This document shows positions 43,385 to 50,994 of a stretch of DNA of 64,000 nt, piece after piece (the stretch's first letter is position 1; each line of letters begins with the position of its first letter). A program made the position numbers and the translations under genes. The stretch lies in contig CAZLWV010000012.1 in NCBI GenBank assembly GCA_964563135.1, positions 1 to 64,000 of the forward strand, written 5' to 3'. The notes beneath the pieces were generated by a model, which was not told the DNA's origin, made no database searches, and saw only the letters and a list, made by a program, of their open reading frames with translations. The DNA is from JAAYAY01 sp964563135. GTDB lineage: Bacteria; Planctomycetota; Planctomycetia; Pirellulales; Thermoguttaceae.

Positions 43385-44835
43385 TTATCTCGCTGCTTCT
43401 GCCTCTGCCGCCTTCTTGACCGCCTGCCAGGCTTCCTTCGTGTCGAGCGCCGCGCCCGGATCGCCTTGCGACGCCATCCAGCGATCGAGCTGAGCGCTCA
43501 GTCTGGCCTTGACCTCGGCGCAAGACGGGTCGTCCGCCAGGTTGGTCATCTCGTAGGGATCCTCGGACGTGCGGTAGAGTTCTTCGGCCGGGCGCCGCAT
43601 GTAGCGGTGGATGAGGCGGTAGGCCTGTTCGTTCTCGCCCGCCATGTACATCCACCGGGCCCAGTAGGGGTTATGTTCCTCCACTCCCATAATATGGCGT
43701 TCGATGTAGGTGGCCTCCGGCGTCAGGTTGCGGATATAGCGGAACTGGCCGTCACAGACCGAGCGGATCGGGTAGGCGGGCCCCTCGGGCACGTTGTTGT
43801 GCATGGCGTAGGCATACTGCCGATGGGTGTTTTTTCGGCCCAGCAGTACAGGAAGGAAGCTGCTTCCGTCGAAGTTTGCCGAGTCGACGATCCCGCCGGC
43901 GGCCTCGACGAGCGTGGGCAGCACGTCGGCATATTGGATGATCGCGTCCGTTCGCTTCCCCGGCGCGATCCTGCCGGGCCAACGAGCGACCATGCCGGTG
44001 TGCACCCCCGTATCCCAGTTCGTCCACTTGCACCCCGGGAACTGGGCTCCCTGCTCGGAGGTGAAAAGGACCAGCGTGTCGTTGGTGCGGCCCGTCGCCT
44101 CGAGGGTCGCCAGGACTTCGCCGACCTGAATGTCGAGATACTCGATCTCCGCCAGGTAGCGGGCGAAATCTTCACGGGTCCGCGGCAGGTCAGCGAGGTT
44201 GGGAGGGAGCTTCAGCGTCTTGCGGTCAAAGTGGCCAGGATCGCCGACGGTCCAGACCACGTGGGGCACCACCAGGGCCACGACCAGGCAGAAGGGCTGG
44301 TTGGGATCGCGGCCCATGAACTCCCGGATGCCGGTCGGATCGTGTTCGGCGGTCGGGGCGACGCAGTTGCGCTGGTAACCCTCGACCATCTCGAAGGGGA
44401 AACTNNNNNNNNNNNNNNNNNNNNNNNNNNNNNNNNNNNNNGCGGCACCAGGTGAGTCTTGCCGGCGATTCCCACCCGGTATCCCAGGTCGCCCAGCCAG
44501 TGGCAGGTGCTCCGGGTGCCGGGCCTTGCGGCGGAGTGGTTCCAGCAGGCGCCGCTTCGCATCGGGTAAAGACCGGTGTGCAGTTCGGTTCGGCAGGGCA
44601 GGCACATCGACATGGCCACGTAGGCGTGATCAAGGATCAGTCCTTCCGCCCCAAGCTGGTCCAGATGAGGCGTCTTGACGTTCTGCCCACCCCATAGAGG
44701 CAGGTCGCGTGCCGTGGCATCGTCGGCCATGATGATGAGGAAATTGGGCCTCTCCGCGGCCTGGGAGCAGGGCGTCATGCCGTGGAGGAGAATTGCCAGA
44801 AGCATGGGAAACGACATGAGCTTGGGCAGAAGCAT
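43385..44835 (-). CDS. Secreted sulfatase, interrupted by an N-gap
   Basis: Start ATG 44835 (MLLPKLMSFPMLLAILLHGM), a signal peptide ending SQAA. The mature N-terminus RPNFLIIMADDATARDLPLW carries the metal-binding Asp pair. The formylglycine motif is C-L-P-C-R (pattern C-x-P-x-R) with TELHTGLYP following; the second Cys in the motif is unusual. A 37-base N-run (44405-44441) breaks the gene and changes frame. After it come NQPFCLVVALVVPHVVWTVG, YLDIQVGEVLATLEATGRTN, D-T-L-V-L-F-T-S-E-Q-G-A, TGVHTGMVARWPGRIAPGKR and a C-terminal region. About 480 residues in total. It hydrolyses sulfate esters, likely of algal or host polysaccharides; the substrate is unknown. Confidence 0.9.
44405..44441. other. 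Assembly gap (37 N)
   Basis: A run of 37 N inside the sulfatase gene; the frames on both sides do not match. Confidence 0.98.
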
Positions 44836-44942
44836 GCGGAGGCTCCGGCGGAGGGAGGAGGGCTCATCTTCTGAGCCATTTCTAGCACACACGCCCGTGT
44901 GCGGCAACGTTCAGAATCGACGCGATGACCGTAGAGGCCGGT

Positions 44943-46070
44943 TCAGCAGATTCTGCGGCCGGTCTCGATCGAAAGGACGCGAGCCTCCAGCGCGGGCCCT
45001 CTCTCCACCGAGAGGATTCGGTTCAGGTTGTCACGGGCGTCGGAGTAACCGGGAACCAGTTGCAGGGCGCAGCGGAAGGCGTTGGCCGCGTCTTCCCAGT
45101 GTTGTTGCCTCGCCAGAACGTTTCCAAGATTGTTCCATGCCTCGGCATAGGAGGGATCTCGGTCGAGGGCGGCCCGGTAGCTGGCCGCGGACTGGTCGAT
45201 CTGGCCCAGTCCGAAGAGGACATTCCCCAGGTTGAACCGCAGCACCGGGTCGTCCGGATCCCGCTGGATTGCCTGGCGATACACGTCGGCTGCCCGATCG
45301 AGGCAGCCGGCATCTTCCAACGCCAGGGCTTCGTCGAAGAGCGCTTCGGCATCGTCGGCGGTCTGGGGTATCAGGATCGTCTCGCAGGGGTCGTCGGAGT
45401 GGAAGTCGAAGCGAAGCTGGCCGTTCAGTTCGACGAGGTTTCTGCCCATTCGAACCAGAAGCCGCCCGTCGTGCTGGAGACTATCCAATTGAGAGAAAGG
45501 CAGCTCGCGGTCCGGCAGGCAGGCCTGCACCTGCTCCATTCCATCGCGGATCTCGGAGAGCTTTGCTCCTTTGGAGAGGAGATCGCAAAGTTTCCTGGCG
45601 TCGGATACCTTATGGAAGTCGAAGAACGGAAAGCGGTGGATGGTCCTGGCCGGCTGGAGGATCCCGAGCCGGAGCCAGCGGCGGAGGCGGGGAGCGGGAA
45701 TGCCGAGCGCGGCCGAAACCTCGGCCATGGTCAATTGGCCGTGGAGCTGGCGGTCGTGCTGGAGGAGGCCGACGAGCTTGAGAAACTCGTTTTCATCAAG
45801 GAACTCGATTGGGTAGCCCAACGCGCGGAGCGATCTTGCTCGCCGGAACGCGGCCGACGGGGACCCGTCATGCATCGTCGGCCAGCCGTCGCCTCCCACC
45901 ACCAGGATTGCTGAACCGCGGGGCAGGCGATGGATGCACTGCCCTCCGCACGCCTCGACGACCTGCCTGATTTCGGTGTGGGTCATCGACACGAAACGGC
46001 CGGTGACGCAGACCCGCTTGTCGCGCAGACACTGCCGATGGTCAATGTCGGGTTGTTTTCGTTCGGTCAT
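44943..46070 (-). CDS. BRCT-MerR-TPR fusion protein
   Basis: 375 residues. Start ATG 46070 (MTERKQPDIDHRQCLRDKRV), preceded by GGAAAGAG. Domains in order: BRCT-like (about 14-90; KRVCVTGRFVSMTHTEIRQV, then EACGGQCIHRLPRGSAILVV), a MerR-like helix-turn-helix (about 108-165; LTMAEVSAALGIPAPRLRRW, RLGILQPARTIHRFPFFDF), then tetratricopeptide repeats (about 240-345; AVYRQAIQRDPDDPVLRFNL-type units). It is the last gene of a six-gene minus-strand cluster, 86 bp after a DNA ligase. BRCT domains are typical of ligases and repair scaffolds, so a repair or replication partner is plausible; the TPR part suggests assembly of other proteins. Confidence 0.78.
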   Translation of the reverse strand: MTERKQPDIDHRQCLRDKRVCVTGRFVSMTHTEIRQVVEACGGQCIHRLPRGSAILVVGGDGWPTMHDGSPSAAFRRARSLRALGYPIEFLDENEFLKLVGLLQHDRQLHGQLTMAEVSAALGIPAPRLRRWLRLGILQPARTIHRFPFFDFHKVSDARKLCDLLSKGAKLSEIRDGMEQVQACLPDRELPFSQLDSLQHDGRLLVRMGRNLVELNGQLRFDFHSDDPCETILIPQTADDAEALFDEALALEDAGCLDRAADVYRQAIQRDPDDPVLRFNLGNVLFGLGQIDQSAASYRAALDRDPSYAEAWNNLGNVLARQQHWEDAANAFRCALQLVPGYSDARDNLNRILSVERGPALEARVLSIETGRRIC

Positions 46071-46156
46071 GCTCTTTCCGTCAACTCCGGCACGTCCCCC
46101 TGTCGCGTTCAACCAGTCCGGCGGCGACTCAGCAACGGGCGCCGGATACCGGCGCA

Positions 46157-47791
46157 TCAGCCAGTCTTCTTTCGCGTAGACTTCTTTGTGGTGCGTTCCG
46201 AAGGGGTCATGGTTGTGGCCGGTTCCTTCTTCTTGGCGGGCGCCGTCTTTTTCGCAGCAGCCTTCCCGGGAGAGGCCTTCTTCTCCTCTGCCGGGGATTC
46301 GACCTCAGAGGCAGACTTCTGTTCGGCCGCCTCCACGGGGTTCCAGCCCTGCTTGACATTGGCCGCCTTCATGTCGTTCCAGAGAGTATCGATCTGTTCG
46401 CGTGAACTCGATACCCGGATCTCGCGAGCCAGCGGTGCCTTGCGATTGGGGCTGAAGTCGGTGTAGTGGACCACGTAGGCGGGAAATTCCCCAATTTCCG
46501 ACTCCTTGTTCGTCTTCCACATAACGAACTTTCGGACCATGGTTTCGCCCTTGAGCTGCTTGGTATAGACCTCGCGCCGAAGGAGGTCGCTCTTGGGCAG
46601 GGCAATATCGCGGGCGCTGCGGTCGGCCTGCGGAACCTCGACGAGATCCGTCACCTGGTCGATCCGCACATCGGCAACGTGGACCGACTTGTCCGGGCGG
46701 CGGCGGATGAACTGCGGCGAGATCACCGAAACCAGCGGCATCCGGCGAACCGTATGGTAAACCTCCTCGTTCCAGTCGAGCACCATCCGGCTGATCGGGC
46801 CGCCGCTGGTCGTCTCGGAAACAAGATCCAGACAGCTCACCTCGATGACCCACTCGGGCCTGACCATCTGATAGGCCACATGCTCGGCATTCACCTCGGC
46901 GTACTGGCTTCCGACGACCATGTCTTTGAGTTGCCCCAGCATCTGGCGCCGGTCGTCGTCGCTGAACCCGCCCCCCACACGCGACAGCACCTGGAGGGTC
47001 CCGTCGTGCCGCATGACCGCCACCAGGAGATCGTGGAGCATGCCTTGCCGCTCGTCGGTTGATTCGGCGAAGCCGATCACCGCCACATCGAGCGTGTGCC
47101 GCGGTTTCACCTTGAAGACGCCGGCTGTTTCGCTGCGGACCACGAGACCTTCGGCATTCTCTTTCTCCACCCACTGGTCAAACAGCTTCTCGACCTCGAG
47201 CAGGCTCTTCGCTTCCACCGACTCCACGGGACGAACGGTCTGGCCGCCGGCGAACCAAGCCTCGATCTTCTGCCACGATTGGCTGAAGGTCTGACTCGGC
47301 TGGCCGTCGAGCGACAGCAGGTCGAAGGGCGCAAATCGCAAACGCCTGAGGTCGTCGACCGACTCGGGGCGACGCGTCACAGAAATCACATCGTGAACCC
47401 GGGTGCGTTTCCCGTCGGGCCGGGCCGTGTAGAGCTCGCCGGCAATCAAGGCTTCCTTCACGCCGGCCTGGGCCAGCCGCCCGGCGGCCTCGTCCATCCA
47501 GGGCATTCCTACCCGCACCGTGCCGCCGGGGTTCAGCGTGAAAATGTCGCCATCGCGATAGACCAGGACCGTGAACTCGCCGTCGATTTTCCGGCTGACG
47601 TGATACGATGCCTGAGGGAGCCGTTCCCGCATACTCCTCTTGTCGAGCGGGATCATCCGGGAACTCGATAGTCGCCGGTAGTCCTGCACACGCGAGTGCA
47701 GGGCAGGATCGCGGACAGCGCTGGCGGGCGCAACGCCATAGCCGGCCATGCGAAGTTCTACACGCGAGTTGTCGAGGAGATCGGTCTTCAT
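46157..47791 (-). CDS. ATP-dependent DNA ligase-like protein with Lys-rich tail
   Basis: 544 residues. Start ATG 47791, overlapping the previous gene's stop by ATGA. The adenylation domain has motif I S-R-K-I-D-G-E (K68 the AMP-accepting lysine), motif III APFDLLSLDG, motif IV A-E-G-L-V-V-R-S and motif V V-F-K-V-K-P, leading to an OB-like continuation LDVAVIGFAESTDERQG. An unfamiliar region of about 180 residues follows (WVIEVSCLDLVSETTSGGPI; WNEEVYHTVRRMPLVSVISP), ending in a Lys/Ala tail like a histone H1 tail. It seals DNA nicks if active. Gene order and coupling tie it to the unknown protein upstream. Confidence 0.82.
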   Translation of the reverse strand: MKTDLLDNSRVELRMAGYGVAPASAVRDPALHSRVQDYRRLSSSRMIPLDKRSMRERLPQASYHVSRKIDGEFTVLVYRDGDIFTLNPGGTVRVGMPWMDEAAGRLAQAGVKEALIAGELYTARPDGKRTRVHDVISVTRRPESVDDLRRLRFAPFDLLSLDGQPSQTFSQSWQKIEAWFAGGQTVRPVESVEAKSLLEVEKLFDQWVEKENAEGLVVRSETAGVFKVKPRHTLDVAVIGFAESTDERQGMLHDLLVAVMRHDGTLQVLSRVGGGFSDDDRRQMLGQLKDMVVGSQYAEVNAEHVAYQMVRPEWVIEVSCLDLVSETTSGGPISRMVLDWNEEVYHTVRRMPLVSVISPQFIRRRPDKSVHVADVRIDQVTDLVEVPQADRSARDIALPKSDLLRREVYTKQLKGETMVRKFVMWKTNKESEIGEFPAYVVHYTDFSPNRKAPLAREIRVSSSREQIDTLWNDMKAANVKQGWNPVEAAEQKSASEVESPAEEKKASPGKAAAKKTAPAKKKEPATTMTPSERTTKKSTRKKTG

Positions 47792-48513
47792 GCCTCGGCC
47801 CTCCCGTTCTCCGTCGGGCTCGGGGCTTTGAGCTCCATGTTGGAAAGGTGGAGAAGGAGGCAGTATTTCTGCCCGTCGGTGCGGCCTTCGAGAAACCCGC
47901 GATAGGCGCTGCCGCCCCGCCGGAGGATCAGCGGCTGATTGGATTTGGGGCCGGCGCCCAGAAGCATCAGGCTGTCGCGTTGCTCGAGCTCCCTGGCCAT
48001 TGCGTAAAGAAAGTCGTACGTCAGCCCGTTCACATGCCGCAGTTGCAGTTTTCGGGAGAAGACGAATTTCCGGACGGCGTCTTGCTTCTTGATGTAGACG
48101 CCGGACCACTTCAGCGGCGTGTCGCTTGTCACGTTGGCCTGGGGCGTTTGTTGGGGGCGACGCTGGCGCTCGCTGCCATCGGGATTCCGGAGGATCTCCC
48201 ACTTCTGAACACCGTGAACGATCTGCCCATCGGGGTCGACGTAGACTCGCGAGGTTTCGCGGAGGAATCTCCCCGACGACTCCAGATCGATTTCCGGGTC
48301 CCCATGGATGAGCAGGTCGGTGATCTTGTCCAACGCGCCGTGCTCTCTGGCGAGGGCGTCGATGTCGCGGTGGATGGGTGTTTTGAGGACTCGCACGCCG
48401 GTCGCCTGGCGCCCGTCCTGGTCGACCCAGCGGACCTGCCGGCGAGGCCGGATGCTCTCGGCCGCGACAACCGCATCGCGGCCGGCGGCGTTGGAGATGT
48501 TGATTTCACTCAT
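47788..48513 (-). CDS. Unknown protein coupled to DNA ligase
   Basis: 241 residues. Start ATG 48513. Its stop overlaps the ligase start (ATGA), so the two are translationally coupled. No family recognised. The sequence alternates strands and helices: VRWVDQDGRQATGVRVLKTP, IHRDIDALAREHGALDKITD, GRFLRETSRVYVDPDGQIVH, VRKFVFSRKLQLRHVNGLTY, FLYAMARELEQRDSLMLLGA, PLILRRGGSAYRGFLEGRTD. No transmembrane segment, cysteine cluster or nuclease motif. The ending GQKYCLLLHLSNMELK looks structured, so it is likely full length. Tight coupling suggests a stoichiometric partner of the ligase. Confidence 0.7.
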   Translation of the reverse strand: MSEINISNAAGRDAVVAAESIRPRRQVRWVDQDGRQATGVRVLKTPIHRDIDALAREHGALDKITDLLIHGDPEIDLESSGRFLRETSRVYVDPDGQIVHGVQKWEILRNPDGSERQRRPQQTPQANVTSDTPLKWSGVYIKKQDAVRKFVFSRKLQLRHVNGLTYDFLYAMARELEQRDSLMLLGAGPKSNQPLILRRGGSAYRGFLEGRTDGQKYCLLLHLSNMELKAPSPTENGRAEA

Positions 48514-48703
48514 CGCGGCACTCCGCTCCAACGAAGGGACGGCCAAAAAACAGGCCTCTTTGTTCTGTACCACTAACCTCAAAGATGGTGAAGTGTTTCA
48601 CATAGATTCGCGACCATCGGGAGCAGACCATCTCAGTTCGAGCGGTAGCTCGCGACCAACCTTCGGTCGGTGCCCGCTGGCGGCCCTGCCGCCCCGTGAT
48701 CTG

Positions 48704-49315
48704 TCATATCATGTCGAAATCCATCATATCCTCGACGTCGACTGCCCCATCCTCCTCCGCCGGGACCGCAGCCTGCTGAAGCCCCACATACTCGGCACGG
48801 GTGGGATTGCCGATTGCCAGGTAGAGGTTCCCGTCGTGGCCGGCAAGTAGAAACCCCGCATCGGCTTCCAGGCCGCCGCGGTAACTGTAGGGGAACTTGA
48901 AGATGGCGCCTCCTCGCAGCAGGTCGGCCAACTCCGCCGGGGCGCCGGCGGTGCGTACCAGGTAAAGGTTGTGGATGCAGTGTTCCAGATAGTGCTCCGT
49001 GGACGCCTTTTCCATGAGCGGCACAGGGGCGCTGTAGGACGACGCAACAGGCTCGATCCGGTTGCCATCGGTGTCGACCGGTGTGAGATCCGACCTGTCG
49101 CGCCATGTTCCGTCGGGAGCGAGTTGTCCAAGAGCTACGCCGCCGGGACCGGCAAGCGTTCGTCCGTCGTCGGCAAGCGTTACCAACTGGCATTTGCGAT
49201 TGCGGTCGTCGAGCGCTTCGACCTCCTTGAATCCGTAGAGTCTGCTGCGGTCGATCTTTTCCAGGTCGAAGGAGACTTCCTCCCCGGCAAATGAGAAGAC
49301 GAGCGGTTTTGGCAT
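48704..49315 (-). CDS. Conserved unknown protein of the ligase cluster
   Basis: 203 residues. Start ATG 49315 (MPKPLVFSFAGEEVSFDLEK). No named family. The N-terminal half contains IDRSRLYGFKEVEALDDRNR, CQLVTLADDGRTLAGPGGVA and SDLTPVDTDGNRIEPV, a strand-rich pattern. The middle (HYLEHCIHNLYLVRTAGA, LLRGGAIFKFPYSYRGGLEA, FLLAGHDGNLYLAIG) and an acidic tail (PAEEDGAVDVEDMMDFDMI) follow. The acidic, methionine-rich C-terminus is reminiscent of tails that bind DNA-processing factors, which is only an impression. It is separated from the next gene by 190 bp and from the previous one by 56 bp. Confidence 0.68.
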   Translation of the reverse strand: MPKPLVFSFAGEEVSFDLEKIDRSRLYGFKEVEALDDRNRKCQLVTLADDGRTLAGPGGVALGQLAPDGTWRDRSDLTPVDTDGNRIEPVASSYSAPVPLMEKASTEHYLEHCIHNLYLVRTAGAPAELADLLRGGAIFKFPYSYRGGLEADAGFLLAGHDGNLYLAIGNPTRAEYVGLQQAAVPAEEDGAVDVEDMMDFDMI

Positions 49316-49371
49316 TTCGTTGTCTCGCTTCGATGGATAAAGAACCGGCAACCGCCGCGCGGACTGCCGCG

Positions 49372-49950
49372 TCAGGCGAGGCGTTTGTCTTCCAGGGGTT
49401 TTCGTCTCTGGTCGCGACGGCTGGGGGCCATCTTCCCGGGCATGTCGCCAGCCGCCTCCGCGATCCTCAGATACCGCGCCCCAAGTTGTTCCACTTGCCT
49501 GCGGCAGAGTCGTTCCACCTCGAGTTCCACCAGCGGCCGGCTCCAGAGGTCGTCCACCTCGCTCGTCTGTTCGGCCAGGTCTTCGCGAACCGCCAGGTCG
49601 AGGTAAGCGCAGGCCCAGAGCGAGAGGGCCTGCCGGTGCCGGCTTTTATTCCAGTAACGTGTGATCGGATCCTTCAGCCGCAGAAGCTCTTTTCGCGGTT
49701 CGTCCGACCGGACGAAATAGGAGAGCATATCGCGAACGTAATCGCTGAGCACGTCGCAATCGACCGAATCGTCCACCCAGCACCGGCCGTCGCAGCACGC
49801 GACCCAGCCGGTCGCGCAGGCTGCGGCAACCACGTCATCCATGTTCATTTGCTGGTCGAGCTTGAAACCGAGAATCGCGTTGCTGGCGCCCGCCTTTCGC
49901 AACGTCACCCAGTGGTGCTCGAGCTCGATGAGGAGCGGGGAGAGTATCAT
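49372..49950 (-). CDS. Unknown helical protein of the ligase cluster
   Basis: 192 residues from ATG 49950 (MILSPLLIELEHHWVTLRKA). Mostly helical and charged. Visible: a central DVVAAACATGWVACCDGRCW with four Cys (C-A-T, C-C-D-G-R-C), which could bind metal, and a C-terminal R/K-rich tail (SRRDQRRKPLEDKRLA). No similarity I can name. It sits 27 bp after the first gene of the cluster and 56 bp before the next, in one transcription direction. Confidence 0.65.
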   Translation of the reverse strand: MILSPLLIELEHHWVTLRKAGASNAILGFKLDQQMNMDDVVAAACATGWVACCDGRCWVDDSVDCDVLSDYVRDMLSYFVRSDEPRKELLRLKDPITRYWNKSRHRQALSLWACAYLDLAVREDLAEQTSEVDDLWSRPLVELEVERLCRRQVEQLGARYLRIAEAAGDMPGKMAPSRRDQRRKPLEDKRLA

Positions 49951-49977
49951 GGCATCCCGTTCTGTGTCAAAGAGTCT

Positions 49978-50550
49978 TCAGCCCTGCTTGCGTCTCGGTT
50001 CCTTCTCGCTCCGCGCACGGGCGCTGGGCGCCATCCTCCACCCCTGAGCATCGGAGCCGGCTGGCCCGGCCTGGCCTGGGCCGGGGAAATAGAGGGGACT
50101 GCTGCGCCCCACATCCGCTCGGTGGCCGGCATCGGTGCACATCTCTTCGAGCAACTCCCGGTTCTTTTCGACCGCCTCCCAAACGGCATGAAGTTGCTGC
50201 TGCTCCAAAGTAATAACTTCCCCCCAGTCGTCGAAATACCGGACCTCAACCACTTCCACATCCACAATTCGAGCGCAGCCCCCGGAACTGGGTGTGACCC
50301 GGTCACCGGGGCAGTAGTCTTCCCACTCGTAGTGCAGGAGCACATCGATCTGGCAACCGCCGGCGTCCTGGACTGTCCATGGGACCGTTTTCTCGCCAGG
50401 TGCAGGCAACCGCTGGCCTGCCTGCCGCAACACGCCCTGTGCCGCCTGCAAGGCCGCGAGAATCTCTGGCGGGCAGTTCGCCATCGACTCCGCCACCGGC
50501 AATGCCGCACGGATCTTGTCGGCCAGGACCTGGAGGTCGGGTCGTAGCAT
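49978..50550 (-). CDS. Unknown protein, first gene of ligase cluster
   Basis: 190 residues. Start ATG 50550 (a GTG directly before is also possible). The N-terminal helix region (LADKIRAALPVAESMANCPP) is followed by strands in a pattern with EKTVPWTVQDAGGCQIDVLL, YEWEDYCPGDRVTPSSGGCA, VDVEVVEVRYFDDWGEVITL and a helix HAVWEAVEKNRELLEEMCTD. The last 45 residues are low-complexity. Not recognised. It leads the six-gene minus-strand cluster; its upstream region contains a short inverted repeat (50743-50791). Confidence 0.65.
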   Translation of the reverse strand: MLRPDLQVLADKIRAALPVAESMANCPPEILAALQAAQGVLRQAGQRLPAPGEKTVPWTVQDAGGCQIDVLLHYEWEDYCPGDRVTPSSGGCARIVDVEVVEVRYFDDWGEVITLEQQQLHAVWEAVEKNRELLEEMCTDAGHRADVGRSSPLYFPGPGQAGPAGSDAQGWRMAPSARARSEKEPRRKQG

Positions 50551-50994
50551 CACGGCCGTCTCTGGTCTTGAGGGGAAAGGAGGAGAAGAAATCGCGGCGC
50601 ACCGATAGCACTGCTAGCACCGCCACCTTCCCCCAAGAATAGTTGCCATGAGCGAGGGATCAAGTCCGCCTGCCGGGTGGTGTCGGGCTGAGAATCCAGT
50701 CCAGAGCTCTGCCAAGCCTTGGTTTTTGGTTGGCCCAACGGCTGGAGTCCAACCTTGAGGCGTTTTCTTGGGTGCTGGAGCGTGGACTCCAACGATCCGC
50801 AAACCCAGCTTTAAGAGTTGACAGCGGACCAGAGCCGAGTGGGCCCCCTCACGGGCGGAGGCCAAGCTACTGCTGGCTCGGACAGCGAGGGCGTTGGAGA
50901 AGTGCGGTCGGGCCAGGTCGTTGTCGAGCCCGCTGTCGGGCGCGGCGGTTTCGAAAAACCCGGCATTACAACCCCGCGCGGCGGCACGGGCCTG
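50551..50994. other. Intergenic region with inverted repeat
   Basis: 444 bp between the first gene of the ligase cluster (start 50550) and the end of the permease gene, both minus strand. No gene. TGGAGTCCA (50743-50751) and TGGACTCCA (50783-50791) form a 9 bp inverted repeat 31 bp apart, within two GGAGTCCAAC/GGACTCCAAC-like blocks; it may be a dispersed palindrome or operator. Confidence 0.5.

Noticed and set aside
44925..45914. Plus-strand frame of 329 codons in the BRCT-MerR-TPR gene
   Set aside because: Antisense shadow; the minus frame shows recognisable TPR and HTH domains.
48514..48703. Extra gene between the two unknown proteins of the ligase cluster
   Set aside because: The 190 bp spacer has no start with ribosome-binding site and no conserved frame.
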